Shown one piece after another: positions 1 to 8,023 of a DNA stretch of 64,000 bases. The notes beneath the pieces are model-generated. The model was not told the DNA's origin. It saw only the letters and a list, made by a program, of their open reading frames with translations, and made no database searches. How positions within the stretch are numbered: position 1 is the first letter of the stretch; each line of letters opens with the position of its first letter. Source of the DNA: Roseibium sp. MMSF_3412 (GTDB lineage Bacteria; Pseudomonadota; Alphaproteobacteria; Rhizobiales; Stappiaceae); NCBI RefSeq assembly GCF_030733265.1, contig NZ_JASHJI010000012.1, positions 1-64,000 of the forward strand, given 5' to 3'. A program made the translations under genes and the position numbers.

Positions 1-27
1 GGTTATGACCTGCTGGCGGTCAACTCA

Positions 28-1428
28 TTACCGGACCATGTTGAGAGCATCGTCCAGCATCTCGTCCGCGGAGGTCACGATCCGCGAATTCGCCGAATAG
101 GCCTGCTGGGTAATGATCAGCTTCGAAAATTCGTCAGCGATGTCCGCATTGGAAAGTTCGAGGTTGTTGGCAAGGATCTGCCCGCCGCCCGTCAAATCGG
201 CTTCACCGGAAGACGTTGTCGCGGCAAAGGCGGCCCCATCAACCCGCTTCAGGTTCTGCTCGGCTTCGAAGGTCGCAAGCGGGATCTCGAACACAGCGCG
301 CTGCTGGCTGTTTGAGTAACTTGCAATCACACGGCCCGATTCATCGACGGCGACCCCCGTCAACTCACCTGCAGGATACCCGTCCTGGTCCAGGGAGACG
401 GAGCTGGCAGATCCATCCGGGTCGGAATACTGCGTCAGAGAGAACTGGGTCAGACCTGCATTGGCAAAGGAAATACCCACACCCGTAGCATCCGTCCCGG
501 CGATGGTCAGCGTCGCGATGTCGAAGCCGTCGCTCGTGCCGTTCACGGTGCCGATCGAACCAGCCGTCATGTTGGTCAGCGTGCCGGTGCTGTCGAATTC
601 AACGTCGCCGACATCGTAATAGGCGGTAGTCGCATCCCCACCGGAGCCGATGAACATGGTCCAGGTGTCGTTGACTGCAGGTGGACCGGCCGCGGCATTT
701 GCCGTTTTGGCGTACCGGACCTCGACATTCATGGCCGTGCCGTTCTGGTTGTAGATCGTGATCGAGCCGCCGGAGATCGAACTGTTCAGGAAATCGGTCT
801 CGTTTGCCACCGCCACATCACCGGCACCGACAGACGAAGCCAGAAGCGCGGTTGACGCCGTCGATCCATCGTAGTCGTTCGTATTCGGAATGCGTGGAAG
901 GTTGGCCTGATAGTCAACCTGCGTTGTTGCCGAAGCGGCAAGCGGTTGGTTGTCGATCTGGATCACGGTTGGATCGTCACCCACCGGGTTGCCCGTCACC
1001 GCATCAAGCGGGAACCCTTGCAGGTAATAGCCGGCGCTGTTGACGAGATAGCCGTCCTGATCGCGCTCGAAGTCGCCGGCTCGGGTGTAGAATGTCTCGT
1101 CGGCGAACGTGGTCGATCCGTCGACGACATCGGCCGCCTGCGTGACGACGAAATAGCCCTCGCCGTTGATGGCCATATAGGTGTCGACATCCACCTGGGT
1201 GATATCACCCTGGATCGTGTTCGTGGCCCGTGATGTTGCGTATGTTGTCCCTGCAACCTGTGCTCCCTGGGTCGCCCCACCCCCGGAAACCAGATCGGAG
1301 AAAGTTGTATCGAGCCGCTTGTAACCGGTGGTCTGAGAGTTGGCGACGTTACCGGAAATGTTCTCCAGCGCGATCGCCTGCGCTGTCAGACCGGAGACAG
1401 CCGAGTTGATAGCCCCATAAATACCCAT
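28..1428 (-). CDS. flgE: Flagellar hook protein FlgE
   Basis: Structural protein of the flagellar hook, exported by the flagellar type III apparatus and polymerised outside the cell. The 466-residue product starts with the rod/hook N-terminal signature (SAVSGLTAQ, then NISGNVANSQTTGYK) and ends with the matching C-terminal heptad helix (ANNLELSNADIADEF, then SKLIITQQAYSANSR). These two helices pack together in all axial flagellar proteins. The middle is the variable D1/D2 region. An AGGATG ribosome-binding site precedes the ATG. It is divergent from the MoxR gene, and any flagellar operon partners would lie left of the window. FlgF/FlgG share the terminal motifs, but the length and the large central domain favour FlgE. 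Confidence 0.93.
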   Translation of the reverse strand: MGIYGAINSAVSGLTAQAIALENISGNVANSQTTGYKRLDTTFSDLVSGGGATQGAQVAGTTYATSRATNTIQGDITQVDVDTYMAINGEGYFVVTQAADVVDGSTTFADETFYTRAGDFERDQDGYLVNSAGYYLQGFPLDAVTGNPVGDDPTVIQIDNQPLAASATTQVDYQANLPRIPNTNDYDGSTASTALLASSVGAGDVAVANETDFLNSSISGGSITIYNQNGTAMNVEVRYAKTANAAAGPPAVNDTWTMFIGSGGDATTAYYDVGDVEFDSTGTLTNMTAGSIGTVNGTSDGFDIATLTIAGTDATGVGISFANAGLTQFSLTQYSDPDGSASSVSLDQDGYPAGELTGVAVDESGRVIASYSNSQQRAVFEIPLATFEAEQNLKRVDGAAFAATTSSGEADLTGGGQILANNLELSNADIADEFSKLIITQQAYSANSRIVTSADEMLDDALNMVR

Positions 1429-1737
1429 GATGCATCCTCTTTATAGATCGGGCATTGCGCGAATGGGCTCCCGCCCACAGTCAGACACTGTCCGCAAAGG
1501 GCGTGCCAGTTTGGGCGAAAACTGATTTACTCATTATTTTCAAATGATTACGATCATTTCCGGATTCTATTCCTGATCTCCGGCCGGCCATCGGCACACT
1601 CTTGCCGGGCAAAAACTTCCGGCCGGCTGGGCAAGACTGTCCCGCTCGGCTGTTTTTGGAAGACACCTTTTTGCGGACTTGCTTCCTGAGGCCGGGCCTG
1701 CCAGTTTCCGGCCAGGACTTGAACAACGGACGGCACA
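1429..1737. other. Divergent intergenic region, flgE / moxR-like
   Basis: No gene seen in 309 bp. An AT-rich stretch at about 1520-1562 sits in otherwise GC-rich DNA and is the likely promoter zone for flgE on the minus strand. The right half is GC-rich, with CCGGCCGGCC-type inverted segments around 1580 and 1660. No CtrA-type TTAA-N7-TTAA motif or clear sigma-54 site was recognised. Confidence 0.4.
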
Positions 1738-2583
1738 ATGCGCTTTGAAGGAACTGACGATTACATCGCTACGGAAGACCTGCGCGTCGCGGTCAATGCG
1801 GCCGTGGCTCTCGAACGCCCCCTCCTCGTCAAGGGAGAGCCCGGCACGGGAAAAACCGTGCTTGCGGAACAGGTGGCGTCGGCCCTGGGCGCCCGGCTGA
1901 TCGAATGGCACGTGAAGTCCACCACGAAGGCGCAGCAGGGTCTTTACGAATACGACGCCGTGTCGCGACTGCGTGACAGCCAGCTGGGCGACGAACGCGT
2001 CAAGGACATCAACAACTACATCCGGAGGGGAAAACTCTGGGAGGCTTTCGAAGCAACGGAGAGACCCGTCCTTCTCATCGACGAGATCGACAAGGCGGAT
2101 ATCGAGTTCCCGAACGACCTTCTGCTTGAGCTCGACCGCATGGAGTTTCATGTTTACGAGACCGGACAATCCGTTCAGGCAAGACAGCGTCCTGTGGTGA
2201 TCATCACATCCAACAACGAAAAGGACTTGCCGGACGCTTTTTTGAGGCGCTGCTTTTTCCATTTCATCAAGTTCCCGGACGCCGAAACCATGGCGGAGAT
2301 CGTCGAGGTTCACTTCCCAGGCATCAAGAAGCGCCTCCTTTCGGAAGCGCTCAGGCTGTTTTTCGACGTGCGAGACGTTCCCGGCCTCAAGAAAAAGCCG
2401 TCTACCTCTGAGCTGATCGATTGGATCAAACTGCTTTTGAACGAAGACATCGATCCGGAAACCCTTCGTCAACAAGATGGCAGCAAACTGATACCTCCGT
2501 TGCATGGCGCGCTGTTGAAGAACGAGCAGGATGTCCATCTGTTTGAACGTCTTGCCTTCATGTCACGCCGCGAGCGCACCTGA
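1738..2583 (+). CDS. MoxR/CoxD-family AAA+ ATPase
   Basis: AAA+ chaperone-type ATPase of 281 residues. Walker A is GEPGTGKT (about residue 38), Walker B is LLIDEIDKAD (about 115), and a sensor-1-type Asn lies in ITSNNEKDLPDAFLRRC, followed by the arginine-rich segment typical of MoxR proteins. Family members work with von Willebrand factor A (VWA) partner proteins to mature or insert cofactors in protein complexes; CoxD is the best known relative. The usual VWA partner is not adjacent. The only candidate here is at 22009, about 19 kb downstream. The 3' end nearly abuts a secreted-protein gene. The family call is firm; the client complex is unknown. Confidence 0.9.
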   Translation: MRFEGTDDYIATEDLRVAVNAAVALERPLLVKGEPGTGKTVLAEQVASALGARLIEWHVKSTTKAQQGLYEYDAVSRLRDSQLGDERVKDINNYIRRGKLWEAFEATERPVLLIDEIDKADIEFPNDLLLELDRMEFHVYETGQSVQARQRPVVIITSNNEKDLPDAFLRRCFFHFIKFPDAETMAEIVEVHFPGIKKRLLSEALRLFFDVRDVPGLKKKPSTSELIDWIKLLLNEDIDPETLRQQDGSKLIPPLHGALLKNEQDVHLFERLAFMSRRERT

Positions 2584-2599
2584 CGGCCTGGAGAGCGCA

Positions 2600-3148
2600 T
2601 TGAGACATTGCATTGCCGGACTGCTTTTGTGGGGCCTTGTCGGCTTGCCGCTTTCGGCAAGTGTCGCGGTCGCGCCTGCGGGCGCTCAGACCCCGCCTGA
2701 AAAGGAAGCCGGCTGGCAAAGCGATGTCGGCGGGCTTCGCCATTTCATGGGACTGCGCTGTCCCGACCAGATCGGAGCGTTTTTCCGGATCAAGGTGCTT
2801 GAAGGTGGCGCCAACAGTCTTGCCGGCTGTATCTACACCGGCAGCGACGGCATGACTGCGGTGTTGCGCCAGCACGTGCAGGACACCGGGCGCCGGGAAG
2901 CCATCAGTTTTTCGAGAAATTACAAAGCCGCCGGTTTCGAGGAGGTGCAGCTCAGCGGCGCAGCCTCCACCGGAATATCCTTCAGGACGCGGAGCTGGAC
3001 ACCCACCAGCCTGTGCGAAACGTTGTGGCACTTCGCCGGGAAGGAATCGGATTTCACCCTCTGGCTTTCCTACACCCTGCCGACGCAGCAGGACGAGGTC
3101 GGACCTGCGGTGACCGCTTTTACCCAAGTGCTTGCACTGCAAAACTGA
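2600..3148 (+). CDS. Secreted protein of unknown function
   Basis: A 182-residue protein whose best start is TTG at 2600, preceded by GGAGAG six bases upstream. This gives a classic signal peptide (MRHC, then a hydrophobic leucine-rich core ending in AGA-Q). The longer ATG start at 2531 lies inside the upstream ATPase gene and would bury the signal peptide, so I rejected it. The mature part has four cysteines (LRCPDQ, LAGCIY, SLCETLWHF and others) that could form disulfides. No family recognised. The 16-bp gap to the moxR-like gene suggests cotranscription, so a periplasmic role linked to that ATPase is possible but unproven. Confidence 0.7.
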   Translation: MRHCIAGLLLWGLVGLPLSASVAVAPAGAQTPPEKEAGWQSDVGGLRHFMGLRCPDQIGAFFRIKVLEGGANSLAGCIYTGSDGMTAVLRQHVQDTGRREAISFSRNYKAAGFEEVQLSGAASTGISFRTRSWTPTSLCETLWHFAGKESDFTLWLSYTLPTQQDEVGPAVTAFTQVLALQN

Positions 3149-3213
3149 AGACGGCATTTGCACAAGTGCCCTCCTGTCATTTATTGAGACAGAGGACCAA
3201 CTGGAACTCTGAT

Positions 3214-3723
3214 ATGCGCCTGCTTTTGCTACGACACGCCAAGTCCGACTGGGGAGATGCGGACCTCGCCGATATCGACCGGCCGCTGAATGCCCGCGGC
3301 AAGGCGGCCGCCGTCACCATGGCGCGCTACCTCCGTGACCAGAAACTGCAGCCGAGCATGATCCTGTGTTCCACGTCCCAGAGAACCCGTGAAACACTTG
3401 CTCGTCTCCTTCCCCACCTGCCTCAGGAAGTTCACATCGAGCTTATCTCCGATCTTTACTGGAAAAGTGAGGAGGGATATGGCGCGACAATCCGCAAGCA
3501 CGGCCACCGGGCGCAGACCCTGATGGTGATCGGCCACAATCCGGCGACGGAAGACACCGCGCTGGATCTCGTGGGGACGAGCGCGCCCGAGACCCTCGCG
3601 GACATTGAGGAAAAGTACCCGACCGCCGCCCTTGCGGTCATCGATTTCGACATCTCGGACTGGTCCGAGCTGGGATCGGGAACCGGACATCTGGAACGCT
3701 TCGTCAAACCGCGCGATCTTTAG
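3214..3723 (+). CDS. SixA-like phosphohistidine phosphatase (histidine phosphatase superfamily)
   Basis: A 169-residue branch-1 histidine phosphatase. The N-terminal LLLLRHAKSDW carries the catalytic His (H8) in the RHxK form typical of SixA, and a second conserved His lies in VIGHNPATED. SixA removes phosphate from phosphohistidine in Hpt domains or PTS-type relays, and an Hpt protein is encoded at 27.5 kb here. ATG 3214 is chosen because the motif must begin at the N terminus; the longer frame from 3013 overlaps the previous gene. The TAG stop (3721-3723) is contributed by the first bases of a MITE-like repeat, so the natural C terminus may have been altered by its insertion. Confidence 0.85.
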   Translation: MRLLLLRHAKSDWGDADLADIDRPLNARGKAAAVTMARYLRDQKLQPSMILCSTSQRTRETLARLLPHLPQEVHIELISDLYWKSEEGYGATIRKHGHRAQTLMVIGHNPATEDTALDLVGTSAPETLADIEEKYPTAALAVIDFDISDWSELGSGTGHLERFVKPRDL

Positions 3724-3988
3724 GTGACGGACTCATAAGTGAGGCCGAAATGGTTTGAGGCGGCTTGCATCTCATATAGGAGCGGAAGCGCAGGAAATGG
3801 GGTTCATTTTCAAACCTTTCGCAACGCCGAGGAGGAGCAAGCCGGTCAAATCCGAAGAACATGGAAATGGCTTCGCCCCGTGGCGTCAACTTGCTTGACC
3901 GGGCAGGATGCCCGCTCCACACACGCTTCCGAACGGGATTGCGCCATTTAGCACGCCATTTCAGCCTCAATTTTGGGTCCATCACCCA
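3721..3988 (+). mobile_element. MITE-like element, copy 1 (degenerate)
   Basis: A 268-bp non-autonomous element, the same length as copy 2 at 12315-12582. By eye about 31 positions differ (roughly 88% identity), with no net indel. The terminal inverted repeats are 3721-3743 and 3966-3988, 18 of 23 positions matching. The left end is TA followed by GGTGACGG; the right end is CATCACC followed by CA, where copy 2 has TA. TA ends suggest mobilisation by a Tc1/mariner- or IS630-type transposase, but none is encoded here. The left end overlaps the stop codon of the SixA-like gene. Confidence 0.82.
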
Positions 3989-4028
3989 GGGTAAGGTTTC
4001 TCCGCCTGGCGCCGATCTCAAAGGATCT

Positions 4029-4050
4029 GGGGCGGCCAACCGGCCGCCCC
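4029..4050 (-). terminator. GC-rich hairpin after the RTX gene
   Basis: A perfect 9-bp stem GGGGCGGCC / GGCCGCCCC with an AACC loop lies 56 bp beyond the RTX stop codon. No strong T tract follows on the minus strand (AGATCCTTT), so it may slow or protect the transcript end rather than act as a classical intrinsic terminator. Confidence 0.5.
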
Positions 4051-4105
4051 GTTTGAAGGCTCCATCTCGTTTGCGATAGAACGCATGAGACTGCTTGCGA
4101 TCGGA

Positions 4106-7100
4106 TCAGATGAAATCCGTCTCCGGGATGACCATTGCAACTGCACCGGCACCGTGGCCCTGGGCAGCAGCGAGATCAGCCGCGGCCGCATCGCTTTCGG
4201 CGGAGCCGAACGCAGACAGGGTTTCGGCAGCGCCAGCCAGAAGGCCAAGGATATCGCCGGACGCAAGCGTGTCCGTCCCAACCGACACCTCTTCCAGGGC
4301 AAAACTGAAATCGTCGACCGGATCCGTCTTGTCATAGATCGCTTTCAGATCGAACTGGAAACTGTCCGCGCCCTGAACAACCTTGAGCCATTCAACCGCG
4401 GTCGCTTCCTCGTCCATACCGTGAACGGTGGCAACGGTCTTGTCGTCAAGCTGGATCTCGAGCGCATCATCCGCCTTGACGAAGTGAAAGGCATCCTCGT
4501 CCATCGCCTGAAGCGAGAAGCTGCGCAGCTCGATGACATCATTGCCATCGGGCGTTTGCGAAATCTCGTCCAGGACCGGCAGGTCGACACCAAAGCTCTC
4601 CAGGAACGACTTCACGCCGTCGGTCGCACGTTCGGCAATGGTCGCCTCGCCGTCCGCCCAGATCGTGTAGGTGTCGTCACCGGCCTCGCCGGAAAGGAAG
4701 CCCTCTCCCGCAAGCACGTCCGCACCGATGCCACCCATGACGACATTCGCCTTGACTTCATAGGCTCCCAGTCCGGTCGCAAGATCAAACTCCGGACTGA
4801 AGTCTGTCACTGCATCGATCAGCTTGCCGATCGGTTCGGTGATGCCCTCGATGGCGTTCACCGTTGCTGTCAGCGCCGAACGGAAGTCCTGAACCCATGG
4901 AATGTCCGTCAGGGCGTCATGAATGACGATCTTGGTGAAGTCCATGACATCCATGATGATGTCCGACCCCGCGCCACCGGCGAAGAAATTGCCGAAGCTG
5001 AAGGAAATCTCGGCAAGGTCCTCGATGCCGGCGTCCTCATTGTCCATGGCGAGAACAGTCGCCATTTCGCCGAGACCATTTGCCGTCAGCACCAGATCGT
5101 CTCCGGCTCCACCCATGACCAGCGAGTTTGCGTCGGCAAGGCTCAGCAGGACATCGTTGTCTGCGCCGCCATGCGCAATGGCACCGGGTCCTTCGGCAAC
5201 CATCAGGTCGGCACCCTCGCCGCCGAGCTGTGCCGTGACGACGATCTCTGACGGCAGCGCGCCAGTCACAAGACCGCCCTTGCGGTTGCCGTCGCTGTCC
5301 GTGTCGGTGTTGAGCGAAACGGACGCGGCTGCATCTCCACCGAGGGAAAGCCCGAGCATCACGTCCGTGCCCGCACCGCCATACTGGAACGAGGCTGCGG
5401 CCTTGTACTGAGGCGCGACCACCTTTGCCGCGGCAACCATCACGTCCGAACCTTCGCCGCCGAACTGCGCGACGCCCTGGCCGCCGCCGATCAGGATGTC
5501 ATTTCCGGCATCGGCATATTGCACAACGCCGATGCCGCCACCGACCATGACATCGTTGCCCTGGCCCATAACCTGTGTGGTCATGCCGCCGGCACCAAAG
5601 GCGTAGTCTTTCCCGGAACCGCCGAACTGCAGATTGTTGGTGCCGCCGCCGACCATGACGTTCGTGCCGCCGCCGTCGGTTTCGAAGTGTTCATCGAATT
5701 TCTCTATGACCTCGGCGAACTTGCCGTCGTCAAAGCCCAGATCCGACGGAATTGCGCTCCACAGATGATCGCCGAACTGGATGTTGTTCGCGCCGCCGGC
5801 CATCAGGAAGTCATCGTCGGACCCGCCGATCTGGATGTTCGCGCCGCCGACAGCAAACAGCTTGTCCTCGCCGCTGCCGCCGTGCTGCAGGTTGATCCCG
5901 GCAACACCGACAAGCACGTCTTCGCCATCGCCGCCGAACTGGCCGACATTCACGCCGAGACCATAAAGCTGGTCGTCTCCGGCATCGCCGAACTGGAGAT
6001 TGCCGTTGCCCGCAGCCGCCAGCAGGTCTTCACCGTCGCCGCCGAATTGGATATTTGCAACTCCGAGCGCCTTCAGCTTGTCGTCGCCGGAACCGCCGAA
6101 CATGGTGTTGACACCGCCAAGAGCGAGCATTTCGTCATCGCCGGCATCGCCATGCACCACGTTGACACCGCCGGTTGCCTCGATCGTGTCGTCTCCAGCT
6201 CCGCCATTCAGGACGTTGACGCCACCGGCTGCCTTGATGGTGTCCTCGCCGTTGCCGCCGAAGGCCGTTGTGGCTCCGGCTTTCGCCTCGATGAAATCAT
6301 CGCCATCGTCGCCGTGGATGACGTTGTTCACGCCATAGCCGTACATCTTGTCGTTGCCGTCTCCGCCGCGCATGACGTTGGACGCGCCACGGCCGGTCAA
6401 TTCGTCATTGCCGCTTCCGCCATGCATGACGTTGGATGCACCGCGGCCTTCCATGGTGTCGTCGCCGCTGTCGCCATACATCACATTGGAAAGCCCGTGG
6501 CCTTCCATGTGGTCGTTGCCGGTGCCGCCGTGCATGACATTGGAGGCACCGTAGCCATACAGTTTGTCATTGCCGCTATCGCCGTTCATGACGTTCGAGG
6601 CACCATAGCCTTTCAGCGTGTCATGATCGTCGCCGCCATGCATCACATTGGAGGCACCGCGGCCCTCCAGTGTGTCGTTGCCGTCCTCGCCGCGCATGAC
6701 GTTGGAAGCTCCATAGCCTTTCAGCGTGTCGCTGCCGGTTCCGCCATACATGTTGTTGGACGCGCCATAGCCGTAGAGACTGTCGTTGCCGGAGCCGCCT
6801 TTCATCTTGTTGGAAGCACCGTAGCCATACAGTTTGTCGCTATAGCTGCCACCATCCATGTCGTTGTAGGCGCCGTACCCCTTGAGCGTGTCGTAACCGC
6901 TGTCGCCCCGCATGACGTTTTTCGCGCCATAGCCGTAGATCGTATCGTTGCCGGTACCGCCGCGCATCTCATTGTAAGCGCCGTAGCCGTAGAGCTTGTC
7001 GGTTCCGCTGTCGCCCCAAAGGTAGTTCGTGGCGCCATAGGCCTTGACGGTGTCGTTCCCCGACCCGCCGCGCAGGTAGTTGAGCGGCGCCCAGCCGCCG

Positions 7101-7246
7101 ACGAAATCATTGCCTGATCCGCCGCGCAGATCGTTCTTGATCGCCGAATAGCCATAGAGCTTGTCGTTGCCCGACCCGCCATCCTTGTTGCCGTAAAGGC
7201 CATAGAGCTTGTAAGTCTGGTGAATGCTTTTTGATTTGGAACCCAT
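4106..7246 (-). CDS. RTX repeat protein, MARTX-like glycine-rich repeats, likely type I-secreted
   Basis: 1046 residues, starting almost directly with repeats. About 26 tandem 18-residue units fill residues 23-490. Each pairs a canonical RTX calcium-binding nonapeptide (GGxGxDxLx) with a second nonapeptide in which Asn replaces Asp (for example GYGASNVMR). Residues ~530-720 hold more irregular glycine-rich units (GGGTNNLQFGGSGKD). Residues ~740-1046 are mostly non-repetitive and acidic, with scattered RTX units (GGIGADVLAG). No signal peptide and no long hydrophobic pore domain are visible. The N-Q-F/G-D-G pattern recalls the glycine-rich repeats of MARTX toxins. The HlyC-type acyltransferase gene 36 bp upstream suggests the protein is acylated. 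No type I secretion genes occur in the window. Function (toxin, adhesin or surface layer) is open. Confidence 0.85.
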   Translation of the reverse strand: MGSKSKSIHQTYKLYGLYGNKDGGSGNDKLYGYSAIKNDLRGGSGNDFVGGWAPLNYLRGGSGNDTVKAYGATNYLWGDSGTDKLYGYGAYNEMRGGTGNDTIYGYGAKNVMRGDSGYDTLKGYGAYNDMDGGSYSDKLYGYGASNKMKGGSGNDSLYGYGASNNMYGGTGSDTLKGYGASNVMRGEDGNDTLEGRGASNVMHGGDDHDTLKGYGASNVMNGDSGNDKLYGYGASNVMHGGTGNDHMEGHGLSNVMYGDSGDDTMEGRGASNVMHGGSGNDELTGRGASNVMRGGDGNDKMYGYGVNNVIHGDDGDDFIEAKAGATTAFGGNGEDTIKAAGGVNVLNGGAGDDTIEATGGVNVVHGDAGDDEMLALGGVNTMFGGSGDDKLKALGVANIQFGGDGEDLLAAAGNGNLQFGDAGDDQLYGLGVNVGQFGGDGEDVLVGVAGINLQHGGSGEDKLFAVGGANIQIGGSDDDFLMAGGANNIQFGDHLWSAIPSDLGFDDGKFAEVIEKFDEHFETDGGGTNVMVGGGTNNLQFGGSGKDYAFGAGGMTTQVMGQGNDVMVGGGIGVVQYADAGNDILIGGGQGVAQFGGEGSDVMVAAAKVVAPQYKAAASFQYGGAGTDVMLGLSLGGDAAASVSLNTDTDSDGNRKGGLVTGALPSEIVVTAQLGGEGADLMVAEGPGAIAHGGADNDVLLSLADANSLVMGGAGDDLVLTANGLGEMATVLAMDNEDAGIEDLAEISFSFGNFFAGGAGSDIIMDVMDFTKIVIHDALTDIPWVQDFRSALTATVNAIEGITEPIGKLIDAVTDFSPEFDLATGLGAYEVKANVVMGGIGADVLAGEGFLSGEAGDDTYTIWADGEATIAERATDGVKSFLESFGVDLPVLDEISQTPDGNDVIELRSFSLQAMDEDAFHFVKADDALEIQLDDKTVATVHGMDEEATAVEWLKVVQGADSFQFDLKAIYDKTDPVDDFSFALEEVSVGTDTLASGDILGLLAGAAETLSAFGSAESDAAAADLAAAQGHGAGAVAMVIPETDFI
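5777..7180 (-). repeat. Tandem 54-bp coding repeat (18-residue double-nonapeptide RTX units)
   Basis: Approximately 26 consecutive 54-bp units encode the RTX array. The units nearest the N terminus are very alike (YGYGASNVM followed by a GGxGNDxL motif). Towards the middle they drift to GGVNVxxGGxGDDxI and GxxNIQFGGDGEDxL types. The uniform 18-residue period, kept without indels over about 1.4 kb, indicates expansion of a two-nonapeptide unit. The most similar units are the likeliest sites of slipped-strand or recombinational length change. Confidence 0.85.
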
Positions 7247-7282
7247 AATGAAAGATCCTTTGTAAAACTGGAAAAAAGGGAA

Positions 7283-7753
7283 TTACGCGGCGTATGCGCG
7301 TGCTTTTACGGGATGGCCGTTCTGGTCACGGCCAGGGTGCTGGACAATGCGCAGGACATGTCCGTTTCCATCGCGTCGAACCGACCGCAGGGCGCGGTCC
7401 GGGAAGACGGTCCGCTTGAGATCCCGCGCGGTCTGGAAACCGTCGCCAAAGGGTGCGATGAAATCGATAACGACCGGATTGGAACCGTTGTTCCACTGAT
7501 CCGGATCGGGAAGATGATCCTGGTGCAGAACGGCTTCTTCCGTTGCCTCGTCGAGCCAGGCCCAGGTCGCAAGCGCGACCGGCAGTCCGCCGCGTCGCCA
7601 GATACGAAGCTGGCCGAGCATCAGCGGTGGCAGGATCAGGGCTCCGACCTCCGAAATGCTCCGGTCCTTGTGCAGCGGGCTTTCGGCCATGAGCACATGG
7701 GCCTCGCCGAGCAGCGCGAAAGTGGTCTGTTTGTCGATCTCAATGCCGGTCAT
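7283..7753 (-). CDS. HlyC-type RTX toxin-activating lysine acyltransferase
   Basis: A 156-residue homologue of HlyC/RtxC, which transfer fatty acyl groups from acyl-ACP to internal lysines of RTX toxins in the cytoplasm before export. The two catalytic residues of HlyC (His23, Asp92) have clear counterparts: H28 in the SPLHKDR motif and D97 in IDFIAPFGD. The following FPDRALRSVR segment also matches the family. GGAGC precedes the ATG. The gene is directly upstream of, and probably cotranscribed with, the RTX gene, so that protein is the expected substrate. The protein lacks part of the C-terminal tail of HlyC, but the core is complete. Confidence 0.9.
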   Translation of the reverse strand: MTGIEIDKQTTFALLGEAHVLMAESPLHKDRSISEVGALILPPLMLGQLRIWRRGGLPVALATWAWLDEATEEAVLHQDHLPDPDQWNNGSNPVVIDFIAPFGDGFQTARDLKRTVFPDRALRSVRRDGNGHVLRIVQHPGRDQNGHPVKARAYAA

Positions 7754-7815
7754 GTCGTAGCTCCTGACAGCGTTTGTGTTGTCAGAAAGCTAGGTTCGGC
7801 ATGGTTTGATCGTTA

Positions 7816-7831
7816 TGGGGTCAATCCCCCA
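7816..7831. promoter_or_regulatory. Operator-like palindrome upstream of the acyltransferase-RTX operon
   Basis: TGGGG-TCAATC-CCCCA, a short inverted repeat about 63 bp upstream of the acyltransferase start, in the 270-bp divergent region shared with the DUF3179 gene. Its position fits a regulator-binding site for either direction. No cognate regulator can be named. Confidence 0.25.
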
Positions 7832-8023
7832 ATCGGGATGCGCCAGCCATCCTGCAGGCAGCCGCACGCGGTTTCTCGCATGGCTTCACCTATTGCTGAA
7901 CCATCGTGATTGGCCTTCAAACACGCCGGACGCTCTTTATTGGGTGACCAGTGTGCCGTCCGTCTGCCGCGATAAAAGCGCGAGGGCGGCGCACCCAATG
8001 TTCGTCAGGTGAAAGGTGCTTTC

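Noticed and set aside
3013..3213. Extended N terminus for the SixA-like phosphatase
   Set aside because: It overlaps the secreted-protein gene, and the RHxK motif requires a start at about 3214.
5519..7117. 532-residue plus-strand open frame opposite the RTX repeats
   Set aside because: It is the reverse complement of the 54-bp repeats. The sense strand has the RTX motifs, a ribosome-binding site and an acyltransferase partner.
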